A program made the position numbers and the translations under genes. From Streptomyces sp. HUAS 15-9 (GTDB lineage: Bacteria > Actinomycetota > Actinomycetes > Streptomycetales > Streptomycetaceae), in NCBI RefSeq assembly GCF_025642155.1, contig NZ_CP106798.1, forward strand, positions 6,510,001 to 6,574,000: DNA of 64,000 nucleotides. The letters are read 5' to 3'. The notes below the pieces were generated by a model. That model was not told the origin of the DNA. It did not search any database and saw only the letters and a list, made by a program, of their open reading frames with translations. This document shows positions 17,637 to 24,865 of the stretch, piece by piece. Position 1 is the stretch's first letter, and each line of letters starts with the position of its first letter.

Positions 17637-18526
17637 AACCCGCTGGCCTCGGACCGTGAGCAGGTCGGTGCCGGTCACCCGGCCGGTCAGGACGTCCGTC
17701 GTACGGCCCTCGCCCAGCGCGTCGTCCGGCGTCCGGTCGACGGCCTCGTCACCTATGCCCAGCGGCCGCCGCGCCTCGTCGTTGAGCAGACGTATGCGGC
17801 CGGTGCGGTCTATGGCGACGACACCTTCTCGGATACCGCGCAGCATCGCCTCGCGCTCCGCGAGCAGCGCCGAGATGTCCGAGAAGGCCAGGTCCCGGGT
17901 CTGCCGTTGGACCCGGCGGGAGATCAGCCAGGCGGCCAGCGCGCCGACCGCGAGCGCGCCGCCCGCATAGGCGAGCAGCCCGGGGTCGAGCTGATCAGCC
18001 GGGCCCGCACGCTGTCGTACGCGATGCCCACCGAGACCGCCCCGACGATCCGGTGGTCGGCGTCGTACAGGGGCACATTGCCGCGGGCGGAGCGGCCCAG
18101 GGTGCCGGTGTCGATCTCCATGACCTGCTTGCCGGCCAGGGCATCCTCCGGGTCGGTCGAGACCTTCAGACCGATCTGCCGCGGGTTCGTGTGCGACCAG
18201 CGGTTGCCCCGCAGGTCCATGACCGCGATGTACTCGGCGTGGGTGATGTGCCGGATGCGTTCCGCCTCCCGCTGCACCGGGCCGTCGGCGGTCGGCGGAG
18301 AGTTCTGGAGGTCCGTCGCGACCTGCGGATTCTGCGCGGTGGTCTGCGCGATCGCCAGCGCACGACGCATGGCCTCGTTGTCGAGCTGCTTGCTCAGCGG
18401 CGCCAGGAACAGCCCGGTCGCGAGCACGGCGACTCCCGCGGCGATCGCCACCTGCATCAGCAGCACCTGGGAGAACACCCGCCGCGGCAGACCGGCGCAG
18501 ACGGCTGCGGGGGGAGTGGGGCTCAT
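17637..18526 (-). pseudogene. Citrate/dicarboxylate-type sensor kinase remnant, lacking the kinase domain
   Basis: Starting at ATG 18526, the first part encodes a membrane helix (VFSQVLLMQVAIAAGVAVLA) and a CitA/DcuS-like periplasmic domain (including HTNPRQIG). A one-base loss in the C/G run at about 17979-17985 moves the frame. The second membrane segment (LLAYAGGALAVGALAAWLIS) and the PAS domain (MLRGIREGVVAIDRTGRI to LTVRGQRV) are read in the next frame. The sequence then jumps into the response regulator, so the histidine and ATPase domains (about 240 residues in relatives) are gone. About 300 of the usual 540 or so residues remain. Confidence 0.85.
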
Positions 18527-18627
18527 ACCCACGACGGTGCGTGGACGGGCGCGCCCTGCCGTAGGGGGTGTGGCGTGGATCTCTTGACCGGATCGTGGGA
18601 GATCCGGGTGGGCCTCGCCCCGGGCCG

Positions 18628-19569
18628 TCAGCTCGCCAGGGCCGTCGTGGTCAGCTCGTGCACCGCCACCACGTCCATCCGGGCCGGGGTACCGAGCACC
18701 GACGCCCCGCAGCTCTCCGGCCGGGGCGGCAGCGAGGCGCCCTGGGCCACGGTGACGCGCCACCGGCGCCCGTCGGCATGGGCCACGGTCACCTCCCAGC
18801 GCTGCGCCCCGCCTTCTGTCCGTACGACGCTCAGCGTGCCCGCCGTGTACTCGTCGGCGGCCGTGCGCACGGCCAGTTCGGCCGCCTGGCCGGGACGTTC
18901 CCAGGCCGAGCACCCGCGGCAGCCCTCGACGACGACACGGCCCTCCCGCGCGCCGTGCATGACCTCTTTGACGGCGTGCGCCTCGGCCCTGCCGTAGGCG
19001 TAGCCGTACGGCAGCACGAGCACGGTCGGCGAGAAACGATGACCACCCAGATGGGTGACCTCCCAGGTGCCGCGCACACCGGACGCGGCGAGCTCGGCCG
19101 CGAGCGGGCGGCCCAGAAGGGCGCAGCAGCGGTCGCGCTTGCCGTTGGTGCAGACGAGCGCCAGCGGGCCGTCCGGGTACGCCTGGGCGCGCAGTGCCAC
19201 GTCGAACGAACGGTGGTCACCCGCGCCGAGGGCGGTGAAGTCGAGGGCGCGCAGCTGTTCCGGGTCGCAGGTCGTGGCGCTGCGCAGCCAGGTGTTCCCG
19301 GGAACGGTGTGGGCGGCGTAGACCTGCCGCATGGCGGTCCTGCCGAGGTCGGCGTGGCGTCCGGGACGCCGGATCAGCGCGATCCGTACGCCGGTTCCCT
19401 CGGTGGCTGCCTCCAGCGCGCGTCCCAGTGCGGGGTCCAGGTGGCTCGAAGCGAGCGCTTTGGCACCCCAGGGACCGGGCTGTTCCAGCAGCAGCCATGT
19501 CGTCGCAGTGGCCGCGGTGCCGGAAACGGGCTCTTCGAGGCTCCTGGAGACGGTCGCACACCTACTCAC
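18628..19569 (-). CDS. Sucraseferredoxin-like (thioredoxin-fold 2Fe-2S) protein
   Basis: 313 aa. The N-terminal part (TWLLLEQPGPWG) and a central thioredoxin-like ferredoxin domain with CTNGKRDRCC, HLGGHRFSPT and a later CRGC match the sucrase/ferredoxin-like (Apd1-related) family. These proteins carry an unusual Cys/His-ligated 2Fe-2S cluster and are linked to iron-related redox chemistry. GTG 19569 directly follows a near-consensus iron box (19570-19588). A TAGGCT -10 inside the box lies 7 nt before the GTG, so transcription is probably leaderless and shut off by iron-loaded DmdR1/IdeR. Its citrate synthase neighbour is separated by 54 bp. Confidence 0.88.
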   Translation of the reverse strand: MSRCATVSRSLEEPVSGTAATATTWLLLEQPGPWGAKALASSHLDPALGRALEAATEGTGVRIALIRRPGRHADLGRTAMRQVYAAHTVPGNTWLRSATTCDPEQLRALDFTALGAGDHRSFDVALRAQAYPDGPLALVCTNGKRDRCCALLGRPLAAELAASGVRGTWEVTHLGGHRFSPTVLVLPYGYAYGRAEAHAVKEVMHGAREGRVVVEGCRGCSAWERPGQAAELAVRTAADEYTAGTLSVVRTEGGAQRWEVTVAHADGRRWRVTVAQGASLPPRPESCGASVLGTPARMDVVAVHELTTTALAS

Positions 19570-19588
19570 AGAGGTGAGCCTAACCTGA
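19570..19588 (-). promoter_or_regulatory. Iron box (DmdR1/IdeR operator)
   Basis: On the minus strand TCAGGTTAGGCTCACCTCT matches 16 of 19 positions of the Streptomyces iron box TTAGGTTAGGCTCACCTAA. It abuts the GTG of the sucraseferredoxin gene and contains its probable -10 (TAGGCT). Confidence 0.85.
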
Positions 19589-19623
19589 CTTTCCTCGGAG
19601 CGACTTCCAGCCGGGCTGGTGTC

Positions 19624-20883
19624 CTACTCAGGCAGCGGTTGAGGTGGTCTCGGTCCCACGTAGTGTCCGCTGGGCCGCATGCGCAAGGGGCGTTCCCCGT
19701 ACTCCTCCAGGGCGTGGGCGATCCAGCCCGCTGTCCGGGCCACGGCGAAGATCGTCTCGCCTGCCGTGGCGGGCATGCCCGAGGACACGGTGAGTACGGC
19801 GAGGGCCAGGTCGACATTCGCGTGCAGCGTGGTGTGGCGGGCGGTGGTGGCGACGACGTCGCGGGCCGCGAGCAGGGCGGGTTCCGCGCGCGGGACCCGC
19901 TCCAGGAGGGCGAACAGGGCACGCGCGCGTGGGTCCTCGCCCGCGTAGAGCCGGTGGCCGAGTCCGGGGATGCGGCGGCCGGCGCGCAGTTCGTCCGCGA
20001 TCACCGGGACCGCGGTGCCCCGTTCGAGCACGTCCTGCAGCATCCGGTGGGCGAGTCCGCTGGCCGCGCCGTGCAACGGGCCCTCGATCACGCCGAGTCC
20101 GGCCGAGACGGCGGCGTACGCGTGGGCGCGGGCCGAGGCGGCGACCCGCACCGCGAGCGTCGAGGCGGCCAGGTCGTGGTCGACGAGCAGGGCGAGTGCC
20201 GTGTCCAGGGCGCGCAGTGACGCCTCGTCGGCCTCGAGCCCGGTCAGCCTGCCCCACAGCCGGTGGGCCAGCGGACCGTCGTCGTGGTGGTGGGCGTACG
20301 GCTGGGGCGGCAGGGCGGCGACCAGCGTGGGGATCAGGACGCGCGCGGTGCCGAGCACGGACTCCTCGGACAGGTCGAAGCGCAGCGGGTCCTCCGCCGC
20401 CGCGGCGATCGCCGCGACCCGCAGCCGGTCGGTGGGTGCCGTGTGCTCGGGCAGGGCGTCCACGGCGCGGCGGACGACGGCGACGACGGCCTTTGGCGCG
20501 GTGAAGGTCACGCCGGCGCGCATCCGCCCGGTCCACAGCCACTCGGCGACCTCCTCGTAGGAGTGGTCGGCGGCGAGCCGGGTGGCGTCCACGCCCCGGA
20601 AGAAGTACCGGTCCTTGTCGATCAGTGTGATGCGGGTGCGTACGGACAGTTCACCGCCGGAACCCGAACGCACGCTGCTCTCCCGCCTGTTGCGCCGGAC
20701 GAGGGCCTCCACCTCCTTGGCGTCGAAGGTGCTGCCGCGGCCGCCGGGCTCGCGCCTGCTACTGAGCTGACCGCGGCTCACATACGCGTACACGGTCTCC
20801 GGCTTCACACCGAGCGCTTCGGCGGTCTCCTTGGTACTCAGCCTCCGCCCGGGGCGGCCGGAAGCCGGTTCTTGATCGCGCAT
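19624..20883 (-). CDS. Citrate synthase with N-terminal helix-turn-helix domain
   Basis: 419 aa. Residues 14-40 (LSTKETAEALGVKPETVYAYV) form a MerR/excisionase-like helix-turn-helix, followed by a linker and a citrate synthase domain. Active-site elements are present: His in GPLHGAASG, His in GLGHRLYAGEDPRA and Asp in ANVDLALA. Family knowledge: Streptomyces and relatives encode such DNA-binding citrate synthases beside a normal one. Start ATG 20883 begins the conserved N-terminus; a more distal in-frame start would run into the operator-rich spacer. The divergent neighbour is a second citrate synthase, so this protein may regulate the shared promoter region. Confidence 0.88.
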   Translation of the reverse strand: MRDQEPASGRPGRRLSTKETAEALGVKPETVYAYVSRGQLSSRREPGGRGSTFDAKEVEALVRRNRRESSVRSGSGGELSVRTRITLIDKDRYFFRGVDATRLAADHSYEEVAEWLWTGRMRAGVTFTAPKAVVAVVRRAVDALPEHTAPTDRLRVAAIAAAAEDPLRFDLSEESVLGTARVLIPTLVAALPPQPYAHHHDDGPLAHRLWGRLTGLEADEASLRALDTALALLVDHDLAASTLAVRVAASARAHAYAAVSAGLGVIEGPLHGAASGLAHRMLQDVLERGTAVPVIADELRAGRRIPGLGHRLYAGEDPRARALFALLERVPRAEPALLAARDVVATTARHTTLHANVDLALAVLTVSSGMPATAGETIFAVARTAGWIAHALEEYGERPLRMRPSGHYVGPRPPQPLPE

Positions 20884-20907
20884 GGGGATCACCGTAGCCG
20901 CCTCCCG

Positions 20908-20970
20908 ATATATTGACTGGATCAATATTGACAGAGCAATAGTCAAGCATTGACAGTTGAATCAAGTCCA
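20908..20970. promoter_or_regulatory. Operator cluster between the divergent citrate synthase genes
   Basis: An AT-rich island in GC-rich DNA with repeated TTGA/TCAA half-sites. The perfect dyad TATTGA-CTGGA-TCAATA is at 20911-20927 and an overlapping TATTGA at 20926-20931. GTCAA occurs at 20942-20946, TTGAC at 20950-20954, and TTGA plus TCAA at 20957-20965. It lies between the two divergent starts (20883 and 20983), so one regulator could control both genes. Confidence 0.7.
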
Positions 20971-20982
20971 GGGAGGAGAACC

Positions 20983-22146
20983 ATGTCCATCAACAGGGCC
21001 GCGGCCACCCTCGTCGACGTCCCGCGCGGACTCGCGGGCGTCGTCGTCACCGACACCGAGATCGGCGACGTCCGGGGGATCGAGGGCTTCTACCACTACC
21101 GCCAGTACTCGGCCGTCGAACTCGCGCGGACCCGCGGCTTCGAGGACGTCTGGCATCTCCTGGTCCACGGCGAACTGCCGGACGCCGAGCGGCGCACCGC
21201 CTTCACCGCCCGGACCGCGTGGCTGCGGCGCCTGCCCGACGAGGTCCGGGCTGCCCTGCCCGCCGTCGCCGCCGCGAGCCGCACGTCCGGCCCGCTGGCC
21301 GGGCTGCGCACGGCACTGTCGCTGCTGGGCGCGGCGAAGGGATTCCGGCCGGTGTACGACATCGACGCGGACCGGCGCCGCGCGGACACCCTCGCCGCCT
21401 GCGCGGCCGTACCGACCCTGCTCACCGCGCTGTACCGGCTCGGGCAGGGGCTCGACCCGGTGGAGCCGCGCGAAGACCTGTCGTACGCGGCCAACTACCT
21501 CTACATGCTCACGGGTGTGGAGCCGGATGCCCGGCGGGCCCGGGCGATCGAGCAGTACCTGATCTCAACCATTGATCACGGCTTCAACGCGTCAACCTTC
21601 ACGGCCCGGGTCATCGCGTCGACGGGCGCGGATGTGGCGGCGTGTCTCGTGGGAGCGGTGGGTGCGCTGTCCGGGCCGCGGCACGGAGGTGCGCCCAGCC
21701 GCGCGCTGGACACCCTGGACGCGATAGGGGCCCCGGACCGGATCGACTCCTGGATCAGGGGACGCGTTCTCGCCGGTGACCGCATCATGGGCTTCGGGCA
21801 TGCCGTCTACCGCACGGAGGACCCCCGTTCGCGGATGCTCCGGGACATCGCCCGGGGGTTCGGCGGCCCGCGCGTCGACTTCGCCGTCGAGGTCGAGCGC
21901 CAGGTGGAGGCGATCCTCGCCGAGCTGAAGCCCGGACGCGAACTGCACACGAACGTCGAGTTCTACGCGGGCGTGGTCATGGAACTGTGCGGCCTGCCGC
22001 GCGAGATGTTCACCCCCACGTTTGCCGCGGCCCGCGTGGTGGGCTGGAGCGCCAACATCCTGGAGCAGGCCCAGGATTCGAAGATCATCCGTCCGGTTGC
22101 CCGGTATGTGGGCCCGGAGCCGGCGGCGGTGCCCACGGTGGGATGA
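20983..22146 (+). CDS. Citrate synthase (type II-like, 2-methylcitrate synthase branch possible)
   Basis: 387 aa. Citrate synthase fold with EGFYHYRQYSA (oxaloacetate-side region), His in SGPRHGGAPSR, His in MGFGHAVYRTEDPRSR and the Arg-containing C-terminal part. Where most family members have NVDFY with the catalytic Asp, this one reads NVEFYAG (Glu). It condenses acetyl-CoA (or propionyl-CoA) with oxaloacetate. Start ATG 20983 follows the excellent site GGGAGGAGAA. It is transcribed divergently from the helix-turn-helix citrate synthase across a shared 99-bp spacer. Confidence 0.88.
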   Translation: MSINRAAATLVDVPRGLAGVVVTDTEIGDVRGIEGFYHYRQYSAVELARTRGFEDVWHLLVHGELPDAERRTAFTARTAWLRRLPDEVRAALPAVAAASRTSGPLAGLRTALSLLGAAKGFRPVYDIDADRRRADTLAACAAVPTLLTALYRLGQGLDPVEPREDLSYAANYLYMLTGVEPDARRARAIEQYLISTIDHGFNASTFTARVIASTGADVAACLVGAVGALSGPRHGGAPSRALDTLDAIGAPDRIDSWIRGRVLAGDRIMGFGHAVYRTEDPRSRMLRDIARGFGGPRVDFAVEVERQVEAILAELKPGRELHTNVEFYAGVVMELCGLPREMFTPTFAAARVVGWSANILEQAQDSKIIRPVARYVGPEPAAVPTVG

Positions 22147-22436
22147 CACGAGCGGCAGTCAGGCAGGTGGTGAATCTCCGGTCCGTGTTTCACTGACGGC
22201 CCGGTCGAAGAGCCGGAACAAGCGTCCTTCGACGCTGTCCGACGGGAGAGGAGCCAGTAGCGACGGAACGAGGGGCTTTGCACCAGCCTTCGTGACGGCA
22301 ACGGAGGCCAGGCACACCAAGGCGATCGGGATGACCGCCGTGACCAGTCAAGTGCCGTACCTGGCAACCGAGGGCGGTGGCGAAAGAACTCGTTGTGCCG
22401 TGCTCGGCAGAACTCGTTGTACTGTGCCAGGCGTTG
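22147..22436. other. Spacer with no supported gene; 24-bp-period direct repeat
   Basis: Nothing recognisable is encoded. AGAACTCGTTGT occurs at 22385-22396 and 22409-22420 (period 24), just downstream of the small minus-strand gene. Short frames here have atypical codon use and no family resemblance. Confidence 0.5.
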
Positions 22437-22673
22437 TCAGGCGTCGGGAATCTCGTTCTTGGCCCGTACCAAGGTCTCGCGTGTGATGACGACGATGCGC
22501 TCATAGTCGGCACGTGCGGCGTCCGGAGGGAGCTCGGGGTCGAGTTCCGCGGTGGCTTCTCGCCCAATGACGGCGAAGTCGCCGTTACTGAGTTCGAAGA
22601 TGTCGGGGCATGACTGACCGGTGGTGCTGCCACGCTCGCGAGGCGAGGCCCCGACACGTCGCACGATCTTCAC
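22437..22673 (-). CDS. Small conserved Streptomyces protein (accessory, XRE/DUF397-associated type)
   Basis: 78 aa starting at GTG 22673 (VKIVRRVGASPRE). The body (CPDIFELSNGDFAVIG, then YERIVVITRETLVRAK) matches small proteins often found near helix-turn-helix/DUF397 or DUF6879 genes in Streptomyces; the function is unknown. Such partners are missing here. Upstream on this strand are repeated GTCGC motifs and a TATCTT -10-like hexamer. Confidence 0.7.
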   Translation of the reverse strand: MKIVRRVGASPRERGSTTGQSCPDIFELSNGDFAVIGREATAELDPELPPDAARADYERIVVITRETLVRAKNEIPDA

Positions 22674-22784
22674 AGGGAGATACCCGCCTTGTGGCTCAGA
22701 GTAAGTAGGTCTCCTCCGAGCTTGGCGGTCTCCGGGCAGGTGTGTGCGTCGGAGCGATCTGTCTCCGAGCGCAGGGGTGTTCGT

Positions 22785-22864
22785 CGGAGTGCCCGGATCG
22801 GAGTGCCCGGAGAGGGCAAGCGACAAGATAGCGACTTTGGTGCTCGCGGGGGCCGAGTTGCGAC
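22785..22864 (-). promoter_or_regulatory. Repeat-rich upstream region of the small accessory gene
   Basis: CGGAGTGCCCGGA occurs at 22785-22797 and 22799-22811. GTCGC (seen as GCGAC on plus) occurs at 22820-22824, 22831-22835 and 22860-22864; the first two are 11 bp apart and flank TATCTT, a possible -10 read on the minus strand. This looks like a regulated promoter. Confidence 0.4.
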
Positions 22865-22939
22865 AAGGCAGTCGAGTGAAGTTCGGTCGCTGCCTCTTGA
22901 CGGATCCCCCGGGAAGGGGTGAAGCAGGGACCGGTGCGA

Positions 22940-23446
22940 TCAGGACGGGTCACTGGGGGGTTCGCCCACAACCCACCACTCGTCCGTGTCGGAATCGGCG
23001 AGTTCCTGGATGAGGTCGTCCATCATCCGGCCCAGAAGGAACTCCTCCGACGTTTCGGGCAGGCTCTTCCTGTGGTGGCGGGTCGCCTCCCAGTACTCAC
23101 GGAAGACTCTGTTCTGACACATGATCCGCAGGTGTCCGTAGAGCTCCGCCTTGGACAGGGCCTCGATCCGATGGAAGTACAGGGCGTTGATGTAGAGCGC
23201 GTTCGCGAAGAGGAACTGGCGCTGCTTGTCCAGCGGAATGTCGGTTTCGTAGGTGTCGAGCACCGCGGCCAGGGCGGGATCGTCCATGGCCTTGCACATC
23301 AAGTCGAAGTGGAGCCGGTGTTGTTGAGTGAGAGCGGCCCTTCTGCGGTGACGTAACCTCCGCGTGCCGATGGAGTCGGTGACGGCTGCAAGCTTTGCTT
23401 TGGCAGCCGAAACGATCCTCCCTATCCCTGAACTCTGTGTGGCCAT
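22940..23446 (-). CDS. DUF6082 family protein, contains a TTA codon
   Basis: 168 aa. A basic N-terminus is followed by helical segments (QHRLHFDLMCKAMDDPALAA, FANALYINALYFHRI, ELYGHLRIMCQNRVFREYW) and an acidic tail, matching DUF6082, a streptomycete family of unknown function. Codon 31 is TTA (23354-23356 on plus), the rare leucine codon read by the bldA tRNA, so translation should be development-dependent. ATG 23446 is preceded by CGGGGG. It belongs to the small lower-conservation patch between the citrate synthases and CobW. Confidence 0.75.
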   Translation of the reverse strand: MATQSSGIGRIVSAAKAKLAAVTDSIGTRRLRHRRRAALTQQHRLHFDLMCKAMDDPALAAVLDTYETDIPLDKQRQFLFANALYINALYFHRIEALSKAELYGHLRIMCQNRVFREYWEATRHHRKSLPETSEEFLLGRMMDDLIQELADSDTDEWWVVGEPPSDPS

Positions 23447-23767
23447 GTCAACCCCCGAATCAGGCGGCCGTCCGCCGGTCGTCGGGGTGCGGGTCGACTG
23501 GAGGGGACCGGCGAGCGGTGGGCGGCGCTTGCCGTCTCCCAGAGTGTGCCGAGCGGCTCTGATCGGCGGGGAGGCGGAGAGGAGGCGCACGGAGGGAAGC
23601 AAGGGTCGCACACTCCGGCGCCTGCCCATCGTCTGCCCCGCGAGAGGTGCTAACAATCGTTCACTTCGCGGTGTTTCTTCCCGCTCGTATCCTGGGTCGG
23701 CATTCCATCGTCGTTCGTGCGCCGGGCCGAGGGCCGGTGCACGCGTCCGCGTGAGAGAGGTCGCAGA
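23447..23767. other. Divergent intergenic region, DUF6082 gene / CobW gene
   Basis: 321 bp with no supported gene. It must hold both promoters. The only clear element is the GAGAGAGG ribosome-binding site at 23753-23760 in front of the CobW start. No Zur-type palindrome was found by eye. Confidence 0.45.
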
Positions 23768-24823
23768 GTGGGGCACAGCCGAGGTCCGCAGCAGATCCCG
23801 GTCGTCGTACTGGCCGGATTCCTGGGCTCGGGGAAGACCACGCTGCTCAATCATCTCCTGCACCGCAGCGGAGGCAGCCGCATCGGGGCGATCGTCAACG
23901 ACTTCGGGGCCATCGAGATCGACGCGATGGCCGTGGCCGGCGCACTCGGCGACTCGACGGTCTCCCTGGGCAACGGATGCCTGTGCTGCGCCGTCGACGC
24001 GAGCGAACTGGATCTGTATCTGGAGCGGCTCGCGAACCCGTCGGCCGGCATCGACGTCATCGTCATCGAGGCCAGCGGACTCGCCGAACCCCAGGAGCTC
24101 GTGCGGATGGTGCTCGCCAGCGAGCATCCCGGGATCGTGTACGGCGGACTCGTCGAGGTCGTCGACGCGGCCGAGTTCGACGCCACCCGGGAGCGGCACC
24201 CCGAGATCGACCGGCACCTCGCCCTCGCCGACCTGGTCGTGGTCAACAAGCTCGACCGGGCGGCCGATGCCGAGCGTGTCCTCGGCCTCGTCGGCTCGCT
24301 GACCGACCGTGCCGCCGTCGTCCCCGCCACCTATGGACGCATCGACCCGGAGTTCCTCTTCGACTGCAGGCCGAGCGAGGAGCGCGTCGGGCAGCTGTCC
24401 TTCGACGACCTCCACGACCACGACAGCGACGCCGAGCACGCCGGGCATCCGCACACGGCGTACGACAGCCTGCCGTTCGTCTCCGAGGTCCCCCTCGACC
24501 CCCGTCGGCTGATGGAGTTCCTCGACGGCCGGCCCGAAGGGCTCTACCGCATCAAGGGGTACGTCGACTTCGGGCCCCACGACGCCCTGAACCGCTACGC
24601 CGTCCACGCCGTCGGGCGGTTCCTGCGCTTCTACCCGCAGCCATGGACGTCCGCCGACGCACGCCTCACCCAGCTCGTCCTGATCGGCTCCGGCATCGAC
24701 ACCGCCACCCTCGCCAAGGAACTGCAGGCGTGCGGGAACGACGCTCCACACGCCGACGTGCACGGCATGTGGAGCGTCCTGCGCTACGTACGGGACCCCG
24801 AAGAAGAGGCCCCACCGGTCTAG
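23768..24823 (+). CDS. CobW/YciC-family metallochaperone GTPase
   Basis: 351 aa. The G3E P-loop GTPase has Walker A GFLGSGKTTLL (residues 18-28), the metal-binding CxCC motif (GCLCC), Walker B-like EASGLAEP and the guanine-specificity motif NKLD. A His/Asp-rich stretch (HDHDSDAEHAGHPHT) between GTPase and C-terminal CobW_C domain can bind metal. It likely delivers zinc or cobalt to a client protein using GTP; the client is not apparent from the neighbours. The GTG start is set by GAGAGAGG 7 bp upstream; an earlier in-frame GTG (23717) lacks a site. It converges with parC. Confidence 0.87.
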   Translation: MGHSRGPQQIPVVVLAGFLGSGKTTLLNHLLHRSGGSRIGAIVNDFGAIEIDAMAVAGALGDSTVSLGNGCLCCAVDASELDLYLERLANPSAGIDVIVIEASGLAEPQELVRMVLASEHPGIVYGGLVEVVDAAEFDATRERHPEIDRHLALADLVVVNKLDRAADAERVLGLVGSLTDRAAVVPATYGRIDPEFLFDCRPSEERVGQLSFDDLHDHDSDAEHAGHPHTAYDSLPFVSEVPLDPRRLMEFLDGRPEGLYRIKGYVDFGPHDALNRYAVHAVGRFLRFYPQPWTSADARLTQLVLIGSGIDTATLAKELQACGNDAPHADVHGMWSVLRYVRDPEEEAPPV

Positions 24824-24865
24824 TCGGCAGACCCGACCGGCGGGTTGACAGACCGGACCGGCCGG

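Noticed and set aside
22190..22657. 155-codon minus-strand frame
   Set aside because: It overlaps the better-supported 78-aa gene in another frame and has Ser/Pro/Arg-rich shadow composition.
22696..22971. 91-codon minus-strand frame
   Set aside because: No similarity, covers the repeat-rich promoter region, and overlaps the end of the DUF6082 gene.
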